Source of the DNA: Marivirga aurantiaca
Lineage (GTDB): Bacteria; Bacteroidota; Bacteroidia; Cytophagales; Cyclobacteriaceae
Reading direction: 5' to 3'
NCBI RefSeq assembly: GCF_016679925.1
Contig: NZ_JAEQBW010000002.1
Coordinates: 1 to 64,000, forward strand
DNA length: 64,000 nt
In this document: positions 12,001-21,186 of the stretch, piece by piece
How the letters are laid out: every line of letters begins with the position of its first letter
Numbering within the stretch: position 1 is the stretch's first letter
Program-made: the position numbers and the translations under genes
The notes under the pieces: model-generated
What the model saw: only the letters and a program-made list of their open reading frames with translations
Databases searched by the model: none
Told to the model about the DNA's origin: nothing

Positions 12001-15000
12001 GTTCAGACATTGCTTTTGATTTAACGACCTTGTTGGATGGCAGCCAGGATGCAGGCGGAAGCTGGGCAGACACAGATGGCAGCGGGGCCCTGATCACCGG
12101 CAATACCGTAGATTTCACGGGCGTAGTGGCAGGCACTTATGACTTCACCTATACCGTCACCGGTACAGCCCCATGTGGAGATGACAGCGAAGTAGTGACA
12201 GTGAATGTGTCTGAAGAGGCGAACGCAGGAGTATTTATAGGCGTGAACGGAGAAGTATGTACGAGCAACATCTCCTTTGACTTAACGACTTTATTGGATG
12301 GCAGCCAGGATGCAGGCGGAAGCTGGGCAGACACAGATGGCAGCGGAGCCCTGATCACGGGCAACACGGTTGATTTCACAGGAGTAACAGCCGGAACGTA
12401 TGACTTCACCTATACCGTTACCGGTTCAGGAAGTTGTGCAGATGATAACGAAATAGTAACAGTAGAAGTAATAGAAGCAGCCAATGCAGGCGTGTATGTT
12501 GGCACTGCAGGAGAAGCCTGTAGTTCAGACATTGCTTTTGATTTAACGACCTTGTTGGATGGCAGCCAGGATGCAGGCGGAAGCTGGGCAGATACAGATG
12601 GCAGCGGAGCCTTGATCACCGGCAATACCGTTGATTTCACAGGCGTAGTGGCAGGCACTTATGACTTTACCTATACCGTCACCGGTACAGCCCCATGTGG
12701 AGATGATAGCGAAATAGTGACAGTGAATGTATCGGAAGAGGCGAATGCAGGTGTATTTGTAGGCGTGAACGGAGAAGTATGCACAAGCAACACCTCCTTT
12801 GATTTAACCACCTTATTGGACGGCAGCCAGGATGCAGGCGGAAGTTGGGCAGACACAGATGGCAGCGGAGCCCTGATCACGGGCAACACGGTTGATTTCA
12901 CAGGAGTAACAGCCGGAACGTATGACTTCACCTATACCGTTACCGGTTCAGGAAGTTGTGCAGATGATAACGAAATAGTAACAGTAGAAGTAATAGAAGC
13001 AGCCAATGCAGGCGTGTATGTTGGCACGGAAGGAGAAGCCTGTAGTTCAGACATTGCTTTTGATTTAACGACCTTATTGGATGGCAGCCAGGATGCAGGC
13101 GGAAGCTGGGCAGACACAGATGGCAGCGGAGCACTGATCACAGGCAATACCGTTGATTTCACAGGTGTAGTGGCAGGTACTTATGACTTCACCTACACAG
13201 TAACTGGCACAGCTCCCTGTGGAGATGACAGCGAAGTAGTGACAGTGAATGTATCGGAAGAGGCGAATGCAGGTGTATTTGTAGGCGTGAACGGAGAAGT
13301 ATGCACAAGCAACACCTCCTTTGATTTAACCACCTTATTGGATGGCAGCCAGGATGCAGGCGGAAGCTGGGCAGACACAGATGGAAGCGGAGCCCTGATC
13401 ACGGGCAACACGGTTGATTTCACAGGAGTAACAGCCGGAATATATGACTTCACCTATACCGTTACCGGTTCAGGAAGTTGTGCAGATGATAACGAAATAG
13501 TAACAGTAGAAGTAATAGAAGCAGCCAATGCAGGCGTGTTTGTAGGCGTGAACGGAGAAGCCTGTAGTTCAGACATTGCTTTTGATTTAACGACCTTGTT
13601 GGATGGCAGCCAGGATGCAGGCGGAAGCTGGGCAGATACAGATGGCAGCGGAGCCCTGATCACCGGCAATACCGTTGATTTCACAGGTATAGTGGCAGGT
13701 ACTTATGACTTCACCTACACAGTAACTGGCACAGCTCCCTGTGGAGATGACAGTGAAGTAGTGACTGTGAATGTGTCTGAAGAGGCGAACGCAGGAGTAT
13801 TTGTAGGCGTGAACGGAGAAGTATGTACGAGCAACACCTCCTTTGACTTAACGACTTTATTGGACGGCAGCCAGGATGCAGGCGGAAGTTGGGCAGACAC
13901 AGATGGCAGCGGAGCCCTGATCACGGGCAACACGGTTGATTTCACAGGAGTAACAGCCGGAACGTATGACTTCACCTATACCGTTACCGGTTCAGGAAGT
14001 TGTGCAGATGATAACGAAATAGTAACAGTAGAAGTAATAGAAGCAGCCAATGCAGGCGTGTTTGTAGGCGTGAACGGAGAAGCCTGTAGTTCAGACATTG
14101 CTTTTGATTTAACGACCTTATTGGATGGCAGCCAGGATGCAGGCGGAAGCTGGGCAGACACAGATGGCAGCGGAGCACTGATCACAGGCAATACCGTTGA
14201 TTTCACAGGTGTAGTGGCAGGTACTTATGACTTCACCTACACAGTAACTGGTACAGCCCCATGTGGAGATGACAGCGAAGTAGTGACTGTGAATGTGTCT
14301 GAAGAGGCGAATGCAGGAGTATTTGTAGGCGTGAACGGAGAAGTATGCACAAGCAACACCTCCTTTGATTTATCCACCTTGCTGGACGGCAGCCAGGATA
14401 CAGGCGGAAGCTGGGCAGACACAGATGGCAGCGGAGCCCTGATCACGGGCAACACGGTTGATTTCACAGGAGTAACAGCCGGAACGTATGACTTTACCTA
14501 TACCGTTACCGGCCCAGGAAGTTGTGCAGACGATAGCGAAATAGTGACAGTGCTTGTTAATTCAATTTCAGCAACAGCCACAGTTACTAATACTACGGGT
14601 TGCGGTGTTCCTGACGGAGAGATTGATTTAACACCTGTAAGCAGCTCTGGTGGAGATACTTTTAATTTTAGCTGGTCAGGACCAAATGGTTTTTCAGCAG
14701 CTACTGAGGATATTAGTGCTTTAGAAGGAGGTACTTATACGGTGACTGTAACTTCAGTAAATACAGGATGTGAAGTAATAGAATCCTTCAATGTAATAGA
14801 CCCAGTACCTTTCACTATCAATGTAGTTTCAGTTGGAAATCAAACAGAATGTGCAATAGACAATGGTAGTATATCAATTGAGGTAGTTGGTGGTACTGGC
14901 CCTTTCAACTATTATATAACTGATGATGCTACACCTGCCAATGAAATTGCAGGAACAAGATCAGATAACGATGCTTCTGTTACTTATTCTTTCGGAGCTC

Positions 15001-18000
15001 TTGCACCAGGGAATTACAATGTGGTTGTGGAAGATGGAGCTTGTGTTTTATCAGAAGCCTTTACTGTGGATCCGGTAGATGCGATTAGTGCTACATTAGC
15101 CAATATCACACCTGCAGATTGTAATGGAGGAACTAATGGCTCAATAGAAATTGATATAGTACCTGTTGGAAATACTTATACAGTTGTTGTAGAAGATGTT
15201 GATGGAATAATCAGTACTACTAATTTAACCGATGCAGATCTTACTTTCACTGCAAGTGGATTGGAACAGGGCGATTATACTATCACTATAACGGATGATG
15301 CGACTAACTGTGAAGTCGTTATCAACGAAACCGTAAATGAAAATGCAACCTATAGTATAGACAATTTTACTGTTACAAATATAGCTACATGCGGAGGTTC
15401 TGAAGGAGAAATTCTTTTGGACATTTCAGGGCTTTCCGGAGGAGAAACTTATGCTTGGACAGGACCTGGTACCTTTAGTGCTGCTACACAAGATTTAACT
15501 GGTTTAACAGAGGCCGGAAATTATGAAGTAACTATAGTAGATAATGGCTGTACGGTAGTTGAGGATTTCACTATTACTGCACCAACTCCGCCTGTGGCAA
15601 ATGCCGGGTCGGACGATACAATCTGTGAAGATAATACAACTCTGGCAGCAAATGCTCCTCAAGGAGATGAGGCGGGGTTATGGACTGTTATTAGTCAGCC
15701 AGCAGCTGCTACAGCTTCTATTACAGCAGATACTGATCCGAATACTACTATAACAGGATTGACTGAAGTAGGAGAGTATGAGTTTGTATGGACTTTAGAA
15801 GATGCAGTTACTTTATGTTCAACTCCAGATACAGTAGTAATCACTGTTAAAACAATAACTGTTGCAGATGCCGGCACTGCTCAGCAGGTTTGTGGTACAA
15901 CTGCTACTTTGGCAGCTAATACAGTTGCTACAGATGAAACGGGTACATGGACTGTAATTAGCGGATCAGGAAGCTTCACAGATGAAAATGATCCTGCTAC
16001 AGAAGTAACAGGATTATCAGCAGGAGATAATATATTTGAATGGACTATTACTGATGATAATAATATTTGTAATCCGACATCAAGCACGGTAACTATTACA
16101 GTAACTCCTTTACCAACTGCTAATGCAGGAGATGATGAAGAATTCTGTGATATTACTACAATTGACTTAAGTACTTTAACCACTCCGCCTTCAGCTGAAA
16201 ATGGTACAATCTTATGGACTACTTCTTCTACAGACGGTTCATTTGATGATAATACTTTAGAAACTCCGGTTTACACATTTGGGACTGATGATTTTACAAA
16301 TGGAACGGTGACTTTAACTATGGAGGTAACAGGAGAAGATGCTTGCTCGGCTGAAGTGGTTTCTGACGATGTTGTAATCACTATTGGAAGTAAGCCGACA
16401 ATCGAAACTATAGCGGATGCGGCTATGTGTTATGTAGATGAGAACAGTACATTTGATGTATCTGCTACAGTATCCAACGAAGCCAGTATCTTATGGACTA
16501 CCACTGGTACAGGTGCTTTTGATAATGATGCAGCAGCAAGTACTTTCTATACTCCAAGCGTAGCAGACTCTACAGCAGGAACAGTAGATTTGACAATAAC
16601 TGCTGAGGGAATAGGTGTATGTGCCGATTCTGTATTTACTTTTACATTGACGATTAATAGTTTAAATATTGATGCAGTTGTAACTCAACCTGCGGTCTGT
16701 GGTGAAGAAGGAACAATAGAATTAGATATTTTAAGAGGTTCAGCAGACTTAGTGGAATGGACTGATATAAACGATAATCCTATTACAGTGGCAGATCCAT
16801 TGTTATTTTCTGCAACAGCCGGTACTTACAAAGTATTTGTAAACGATAATACTACCAACTGCCAATTTGAGGAAACATTTATTCTGGTAGATCCAGCTGG
16901 TTTCACAGTGGGTGGTACAGTTACTGACCAAAGTGAATGTGATGTAGAAAACGGAAGTATAGATGTTACTCTTACTCCTGCTTCAACAACAGCTACTTTC
17001 CTTTGGACAGGCCCGGGTATAGATGCATCGATAGAAGCTAATGAAGATCAGGCTAATTTGGCTCCTGGCAATTATTCAGTTGCAGTTACTGATAACGGTT
17101 GTACTGTTACTGGGAACTTCACTGTGAACCCTGTTGAGCAAATAAATGCTATTGTTGAAAACAGTACGCTCGCTACTTGTGGAGATGCTGACGGAGTTAT
17201 TTCGGTTGATGTTACTCAGGTAGCTTCTAATAGCTATGATGTAATTTTAAATGATAGCGATGATGTTCTTGTTGAAGAATTTACTGCTCAGGATGGAACA
17301 ACTAATCCAATTTTATTTAGTGGTCTTGCACAAGGTTCTTATACTATTATTGTAAAAGATAATGTCACCAATTGTGAAGTAAGCTTTACTCAACTTGTAA
17401 ATGAAGATGCAGCTTTCAGTATTGTCGATTCTGATGTAACAGATATCGTGAACTGTGGTGAGCCTGAAGGAGCTGTAACATTGGATATTTCAGGTTTAAG
17501 TGGTTCAGAAACATATGCTTGGACTGGCCCTGGGACTTTTAGTGCTACTACAAAAGACATCACTGGATTAACACTTGCTGGAGATTACCAGGTGACAATA
17601 GAGGATGCGGGTTGTACAGTAGTTCAGAATTTCACAATCACCCAACCAGCAGAGTGTGATTTTGTATGTGAGGATTTTAAAGTCAATCCAATTACAGAAG
17701 CAGCTTCCTGTTTTGGCGTGGAAGATGGACAAATATTTGTATTATTATCAAACGTAAGTGCTTCTGATTCTTTAACCATCCATGTAAAAGAAGCTGCTTT
17801 GGGTAATGATGCGTATGTTGCCTACAGAGTTGAAAATATTGGTAAAGGACTTATAGTGGAAGTGGACGACCTATTCCAGGCCGGACAGTATAAATTATTT
17901 GTATTTGATGATGCAATTAGTTGCTCTACAGATACGCTTACAGTTAATATTGGCACCAAATTCAATATTACAGCCAATGTGGATATTGAGCAACCGACTT

Positions 18001-20276
18001 GTACAGTGTCAACAGGTAATATTTCAGTTTCATTGAATGGAACATCTGATCCTTTCACTTTTGAATTGTATGATGAAGCCGACATGAGTACAGTCATAGC
18101 CTCCAATTCTACCGGTGACTTCAATGATTTGGTAGAAGGAGAGTATGTGATCAGGTTTATCAATGATACAAATGGATGTACGCTTCCCGATCAGCAAGTG
18201 AGTGTGGAAAATACTTCGGTTGTGTCTTCTGATGCTGTGGATATTAGCATTCAACAGCCGAATTGTGGAAATAACCTGGGGGTTATATCTGTTAGCTTAA
18301 ATGATTTGCCAAGTACCTATGAATTCATACTGATTGATAGTGATGGTGCTGAAGTGGCTAGAAATACAACAGGTATTTTCAATGCAGTTCCTGTGGGTGT
18401 ATATGTGGTTCAATTTGTAAATACTGTTGATCCTAATGCATGCGAAATCTCTGATAAAGGAGCCACCATTCAAGATACTGGTTCCTTTACAGCTGTGGCT
18501 TCCGATAAAGAAGATGTTGTTTGTTTTGGAGATAATACTGGCTCAGTGGTTATTACGCTTGAAGGAATCCCAAGTGGATTCTATTCTGTTGACAATGGCA
18601 ATATCTGGGAAGAATTTACATCTGGTAACAGAATCACAGGTTTGGAAGCGGTGAATAATATATTGGTAAGTGATGAACCTGGAACTTCAGATTGCGAATT
18701 GAGTGTAGCAGTAAATATCACTAACCTAAGCCAGCAAATTCAACTAAATGGGAGTATTACGTTAGTTACAGAAGCCAGTTGTACTTCTTCAGAATTAAAT
18801 GGAGAAATACAAGTTCCGGAAGTTACTGGTGGAGTTGCTCCTTATATTTACTTTGTGGATAACCAGGAAGTGGCTTTAAGTGATGACAGGATTATTAGTG
18901 GTTTATCCAGAAATGTCACCAATTTAATCATCATAGATAATGTAGGTTGTATCCAGTCTTTTGAAATTGGTTCTATTGTTTCCCCTAATGAGGTAAGGGT
19001 TGAGTTAAGTGAAATCAATCCTGATAATAATTGTATTAGCGAGCCCGAGGGAATTCAAGTAGTAATTGATCAAAATACAATAGACAATGTAACCGGCCCT
19101 TATAACCTTATTCTTAATAAAGTAGATGAAACTGAAACTACAGAGTTTACTTTGGATATAAATGTAAATGGTAGTAACACTTTCATTGTGGGGCCAGGAC
19201 AAAGCCTTGATTTTGATTTCGAGAAGGGCGCTAGATACAGATGGACAGTACGTTCTGTTACTAACGAACAGGCTTGTTCTGCAGACAACTTTATTACAAT
19301 CAATGGAGGGGCAATAATTCCTGACTTTGTATTAGAAGGAGTTGATGTAGATTGTTTCGGAGAATCAGGATCCATTATTGTGAATAATATTTTGGCTGAT
19401 GAAACTATTCCGCTGATGGTTGAGCTTTATTTGGGCAACGATGCTAATCCGGCAGAGGTTTTTACCCTGGATGCAATACCACAAAGTAAACGTTTTATTA
19501 TTGGTCTTAACAATTTTGGCAAAGTGAGCAGAGGAGACTATATCGTTCGTCTGGTTCAAGAGCCACCAAATTGTGGTAATCAACGAATTAATTCTGAATC
19601 TCAGGCAGTATTCATTGATGCGCCAACCAATGAGTTACAGGTTGAACTCGTACCAGAGCCTAACTTACCTCCGGGAGTTGAACGATCAAGAGAAGAAATG
19701 AATCCAATGCCTACTACAAGGCCTGATATAGCCAATGGCGCAATAAGTATTAGATTGGTTTCCACTACCAGTGCTACAAGTTATTCAGCACGTATATTTC
19801 TGTTGGAACCATTAGGTGGAAATAATACTTCAGCTTATGACATTCCAACAGAGGCTAGAGAGTTTAATAGTAGTCAAACATTAACTTTCGATAATTTATT
19901 ACCTGGGGTTTATGAAATTGAATATTACGATTCCTTTGGTTGTGGATTGACCGGTAACAGATTGGTATTTGGTGTTGATGGAACTAGCAACCTCTTGGTT
20001 GATTTCGATCGCAGACCATTTGTACCAAATGTGTTTACACCAAATGGTGATGGAAAGAACGATTTCTTTGAGATTCTTAACTTGCCTGATGATGGTGCTG
20101 AATTGGTTATTTCCAATAGAGATGGTGCTATTGTTTACAGAAATAATAGCTACAGACCTTCCAATCTTTGGGATGGTGGGGATCAACCTGATGGTATTTA
20201 TTTCTACCAGTTAACGGTTGATAAGCAGGTGCAGAACGGTTGGGTGGAAATATTGAGGGGAAAACAGCGTAAATAA
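9021..20276 (+). CDS. Giant T9SS-exported repeat protein with type B sorting domain (3751 aa)
   Basis: A signal peptide occupies residues 1-23 (cleavage after HARA). Residues about 130-195 resemble an SprB repeat (GTTPYSFLW, GLSSGTYDVTVTD). Residues 198-1850 are 19 tandem 87-residue repeats, alternating type A (NAGVFVGVNGEVCTSN) and type B (NAGVYVGTAGEACSSD), each with two Cys and a GTYDFTYTVTG end. Residues 1851-3660 are diverged SprB-like and PKD/Ig-like modules (GGTYTVTVT, ANAGSDDTICED, GEYEFVWTLED). Residues 3667-3751 form the gliding-motility-associated C-terminal (CHU_C) domain: FVPNVFTPNGDGKND, NLWDGG, PDGIYFYQLT. The protein should cross the outer membrane by the type IX system and act outside the cell. 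By analogy with SprB-type proteins an adhesin or motility surface filament is likely, but its ligand is unknown. The type B terminus usually works with a PorP/SprF-like partner, which is not in this window. A terminator follows at 20309. Confidence 0.92.
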   Translation: MKKHLQLFVFISFFCFSFEHARAQCPTVAGTTITTCDNSAGGTITIVFTDGDQTNQSGYILYDVSGGTPTAVSDPFGSVSKTYDAGTQTLIYGNIPDGTYLAGRSGCPTLGGFGIVIDQSNELIASVNSVTDDCDNLGSGTIDIDVVGGTTPYSFLWSNGDITQNVTGLSSGTYDVTVTDDNNCTFELTGIVVGVGPNAGVFVGVNGEVCTSNTSFDLTTLLDGSQDAGGSWADTDGSGALITGNTVDFTGVTAGTYDFTYTVTGSGSCADDNEIVTVEVIEAANAGVYVGTAGEACSSDIAFDLTTLLDGSQDAGGSWADTDGSGALITGNTVDFTGVVAGTYDFTYTVTGTAPCGDDSEVVTVNVSEEANAGVFVGVNGEVCTSNTSFDLTTLLDGSQDAGGSWADTDGSGALITGNTVDFTGVTAGTYDFTYTVTGSGSCADDNEIVTVEVIEAANAGVYVGTAGEACSSDIAFDLTTLLDGSQDAGGSWADTDGSGALITGNTVDFTGVVAGTYDFTYTVTGTAPCGDDSEVVTVNVSEEANAGVFVGVNGEVCTSNISFDLTTLLDGSQDAGGSWADTDGSGALITGNTVDFTGVTAGIYDFTYTVTGSGSCADDTEIVTVEVIEAANAGVYVGTEGEACSSDIAFDLTTLLDGSQDAGGSWADTDGSGALITGNTVDFTGVVAGTYDFTYTVTGTAPCGDDSEVVTVNVSEEANAGVFIGVNGEVCTSNISFDLTTLLDGSQDAGGSWADTDGSGALITGNTVDFTGVTAGTYDFTYTVTGSGSCADDNEIVTVEVIEAANAGVYIGTAGEACSSDIAFDLTTLLDGSQDAGGSWADTDGSGALITGNTVDFTGVVAGTYDFTYTVTGTAPCGDDSEVVTVNVSEEANAGVFVGVNGEVCTSNISFDLTTLLDGSQDAGGSWADTDGSGALITGNTVDFTGVTAGTYDFTYTVTGSGSCADDNEIVTVEVIEAANAGVYVGTAGEACSSDIAFDLTTLLDGSQDAGGSWADTDGSGALITGNTVDFTGVVAGTYDFTYTVTGTAPCGDDSEVVTVNVSEEANAGVFIGVNGEVCTSNISFDLTTLLDGSQDAGGSWADTDGSGALITGNTVDFTGVTAGTYDFTYTVTGSGSCADDNEIVTVEVIEAANAGVYVGTAGEACSSDIAFDLTTLLDGSQDAGGSWADTDGSGALITGNTVDFTGVVAGTYDFTYTVTGTAPCGDDSEIVTVNVSEEANAGVFVGVNGEVCTSNTSFDLTTLLDGSQDAGGSWADTDGSGALITGNTVDFTGVTAGTYDFTYTVTGSGSCADDNEIVTVEVIEAANAGVYVGTEGEACSSDIAFDLTTLLDGSQDAGGSWADTDGSGALITGNTVDFTGVVAGTYDFTYTVTGTAPCGDDSEVVTVNVSEEANAGVFVGVNGEVCTSNTSFDLTTLLDGSQDAGGSWADTDGSGALITGNTVDFTGVTAGIYDFTYTVTGSGSCADDNEIVTVEVIEAANAGVFVGVNGEACSSDIAFDLTTLLDGSQDAGGSWADTDGSGALITGNTVDFTGIVAGTYDFTYTVTGTAPCGDDSEVVTVNVSEEANAGVFVGVNGEVCTSNTSFDLTTLLDGSQDAGGSWADTDGSGALITGNTVDFTGVTAGTYDFTYTVTGSGSCADDNEIVTVEVIEAANAGVFVGVNGEACSSDIAFDLTTLLDGSQDAGGSWADTDGSGALITGNTVDFTGVVAGTYDFTYTVTGTAPCGDDSEVVTVNVSEEANAGVFVGVNGEVCTSNTSFDLSTLLDGSQDTGGSWADTDGSGALITGNTVDFTGVTAGTYDFTYTVTGPGSCADDSEIVTVLVNSISATATVTNTTGCGVPDGEIDLTPVSSSGGDTFNFSWSGPNGFSAATEDISALEGGTYTVTVTSVNTGCEVIESFNVIDPVPFTINVVSVGNQTECAIDNGSISIEVVGGTGPFNYYITDDATPANEIAGTRSDNDASVTYSFGALAPGNYNVVVEDGACVLSEAFTVDPVDAISATLANITPADCNGGTNGSIEIDIVPVGNTYTVVVEDVDGIISTTNLTDADLTFTASGLEQGDYTITITDDATNCEVVINETVNENATYSIDNFTVTNIATCGGSEGEILLDISGLSGGETYAWTGPGTFSAATQDLTGLTEAGNYEVTIVDNGCTVVEDFTITAPTPPVANAGSDDTICEDNTTLAANAPQGDEAGLWTVISQPAAATASITADTDPNTTITGLTEVGEYEFVWTLEDAVTLCSTPDTVVITVKTITVADAGTAQQVCGTTATLAANTVATDETGTWTVISGSGSFTDENDPATEVTGLSAGDNIFEWTITDDNNICNPTSSTVTITVTPLPTANAGDDEEFCDITTIDLSTLTTPPSAENGTILWTTSSTDGSFDDNTLETPVYTFGTDDFTNGTVTLTMEVTGEDACSAEVVSDDVVITIGSKPTIETIADAAMCYVDENSTFDVSATVSNEASILWTTTGTGAFDNDAAASTFYTPSVADSTAGTVDLTITAEGIGVCADSVFTFTLTINSLNIDAVVTQPAVCGEEGTIELDILRGSADLVEWTDINDNPITVADPLLFSATAGTYKVFVNDNTTNCQFEETFILVDPAGFTVGGTVTDQSECDVENGSIDVTLTPASTTATFLWTGPGIDASIEANEDQANLAPGNYSVAVTDNGCTVTGNFTVNPVEQINAIVENSTLATCGDADGVISVDVTQVASNSYDVILNDSDDVLVEEFTAQDGTTNPILFSGLAQGSYTIIVKDNVTNCEVSFTQLVNEDAAFSIVDSDVTDIVNCGEPEGAVTLDISGLSGSETYAWTGPGTFSATTKDITGLTLAGDYQVTIEDAGCTVVQNFTITQPAECDFVCEDFKVNPITEAASCFGVEDGQIFVLLSNVSASDSLTIHVKEAALGNDAYVAYRVENIGKGLIVEVDDLFQAGQYKLFVFDDAISCSTDTLTVNIGTKFNITANVDIEQPTCTVSTGNISVSLNGTSDPFTFELYDEADMSTVIASNSTGDFNDLVEGEYVIRFINDTNGCTLPDQQVSVENTSVVSSDAVDISIQQPNCGNNLGVISVSLNDLPSTYEFILIDSDGAEVARNTTGIFNAVPVGVYVVQFVNTVDPNACEISDKGATIQDTGSFTAVASDKEDVVCFGDNTGSVVITLEGIPSGFYSVDNGNIWEEFTSGNRITGLEAVNNILVSDEPGTSDCELSVAVNITNLSQQIQLNGSITLVTEASCTSSELNGEIQVPEVTGGVAPYIYFVDNQEVALSDDRIISGLSRNVTNLIIIDNVGCIQSFEIGSIVSPNEVRVELSEINPDNNCISEPEGIQVVIDQNTIDNVTGPYNLILNKVDETETTEFTLDINVNGSNTFIVGPGQSLDFDFEKGARYRWTVRSVTNEQACSADNFITINGGAIIPDFVLEGVDVDCFGESGSIIVNNILADETIPLMVELYLGNDANPAEVFTLDAIPQSKRFIIGLNNFGKVSRGDYIVRLVQEPPNCGNQRINSESQAVFIDAPTNELQVELVPEPNLPPGVERSREEMNPMPTTRPDIANGAISIRLVSTTSATSYSARIFLLEPLGGNNTSAYDIPTEAREFNSSQTLTFDNLLPGVYEIEYYDSFGCGLTGNRLVFGVDGTSNLLVDFDRRPFVPNVFTPNGDGKNDFFEILNLPDDGAELVISNRDGAIVYRNNSYRPSNLWDGGDQPDGIYFYQLTVDKQVQNGWVEILRGKQRK
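9612..14570 (+). repeat. 19 tandem 261-bp coding repeats in a 522-bp A-B higher-order array
   Basis: Units start at 9612 + 261n. A units (10 copies) and B units (9 copies) alternate, so the true near-identical period is 522 bp. Units of one type differ by only a few bases, and most of the middle of A and B (SFDLTTLLDG through GNTVDFTG) is also shared. The last unit (from about 14310) is the most diverged (DLSTLLDG, SQDTGG, GPGSC), as expected for an array edge. Confidence 0.95.
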
Positions 20277-20308
20277 GTTTTACAACAATTTATTGAACAT
20301 ATATTTTT

Positions 20309-20338
20309 AAAGCCGGAGATCATTCTTCGGCTTTTTTA
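20309..20338 (+). terminator. Intrinsic terminator of the giant T9SS gene
   Basis: The arms AAAGCCG and CGGCTTT, with additional GAG/CTT pairing and a short loop, run into a T6 tract 33 bp after the stop codon. Confidence 0.8.
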
Positions 20339-20469
20339 TTGTGTGTCGTGTATGGCAACTAAGTAGGTTGCGAAAGTCCTCATTGGTTTTGAAAAAAAAG
20401 GATCAAGCAATAATTATGGGGGCTAAGTATTTGAAGTGTATTTTTTTGATTAAACTATACAGAAATCCC

Positions 20470-20525
20470 GAGTCAAAGACTCTCCATTATTGAAAATCCG
20501 TAGAGCCCTGGGGAACTCTACGGAT
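20470..20525 (-). repeat. Double-hairpin repeat family C, copy 2 (reverse)
   Basis: On the minus strand hairpin 1 pairs ATCCGTAGAG with CTCTACGGAT (20496-20525) and hairpin 2 pairs GAGTC with GACTC around TTT (20470-20482). The stem sequence differs from the other copies but pairing is kept. Confidence 0.8.
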
Positions 20526-20590
20526 AGGTGAGGCATTAACACCACACCAATACAAAAAACCAGTCATGATATTTCAGAAGATTAAGATTA

Positions 20591-20620
20591 GAACGTCCTT
20601 GCGAGCGCAGCGTGGCAAAC
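20591..20620 (+). repeat. Short REP-like palindrome
   Basis: GAACGTCCTTGCGAGCG followed by CAGCGTGGCAAAC matches the short REP form seen at 62069-62097 and 62591-62622 (TTGCGA...GCAA core). Confidence 0.6.
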
Positions 20621-20741
20621 TTTCTCAAATCTTGTATTCAAGCCTTTTTCAGCTCGTCTGTGAAGGTGCTTTATTTCAGTTGACATATTAGTGATTGTCT
20701 TTCAATGTACGAGATCTCGGCTCCGAGGCCGGGATAGCTTG

Positions 20742-20760
20742 CCCCGCACTTAAAGCGGGG
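20742..20760. repeat. Short CCCCG-type palindrome
   Basis: CCCCGC and GCGGGG flank ACTTAAA. The same design (CCCCG, 5-7 nt, CGGGG or CGGG) occurs at 21477-21490, 22692-22706 and 62891-62907. Confidence 0.6.
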
Positions 20761-20823
20761 ACGGTTGAATTTTATGTTGGGTATTCCAATTGACAAGCCT
20801 AAGAGTATAGTAATAGCCAACAG

Positions 20824-20869
20824 ATTGCTTCACATGATTTCCGTTGTCACGGAATAGCATGTTCGCAAT
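20824..20869 (-). repeat. REP-like palindrome, long form (family A, copy 2, reverse)
   Basis: On the minus strand it begins ATTGCGAACATGC and ends CATGTGAAGCAAT, with a TTCCGT/ACGGAA inner stem. The minus-strand upstream flank TACTGGTT matches copy 1. Confidence 0.8.
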
Positions 20870-21186
20870 AACCAGTAGGAGCAAAGCCCGGTACTGACGG
20901 TGCGCCACTCGGAATATTGGAGACGATCATTCAATTTTTTTGGTTTATATCCAACTTTGAAGAGAAGTGTTTATCGATGGGGGATTCCCTTCTATTCTCG
21001 GCCTGTTACGAGCGGGAACGTCCTAATGTAGTTTACGTCAATTTTTAAAAGAGCTCAGATTAGAAGTCAAAAGCGCGTTCCCTTCCTGCAGGAAAAACAT
21101 ATTAAATATTCACTCACAAATCTATTTACCAGATCGTGCCAATCAAATAGCCATTTAAAAACTGAGGTTATTAGAAAATCGCTGTA

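Larger units (their letters stand above)
20277..21186. other. Repeat-rich intergenic region, no gene
   Basis: No credible gene is visible. It contains the terminator of the giant gene, a reverse-oriented double-hairpin repeat (20470-20525), a short REP (20591-20620), a short palindrome (20742-20760), a reverse-oriented long REP (20824-20869) and about 300 bp of unassigned sequence (20880-21186). Confidence 0.7.

Noticed and set aside
9539-14467. A series of antisense frames of 60-86 codons at regular 522-bp spacing
   Set aside because: They are shadows of the tandem coding repeats: the plus-strand repeat leaves the same antisense frame open in each unit. They have no start signals and no family features.
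9612-14570. Possible CRISPR array because of regular repeats
   Set aside because: The units are 261-bp in-frame coding repeats without unique spacers, and no cas genes are present.
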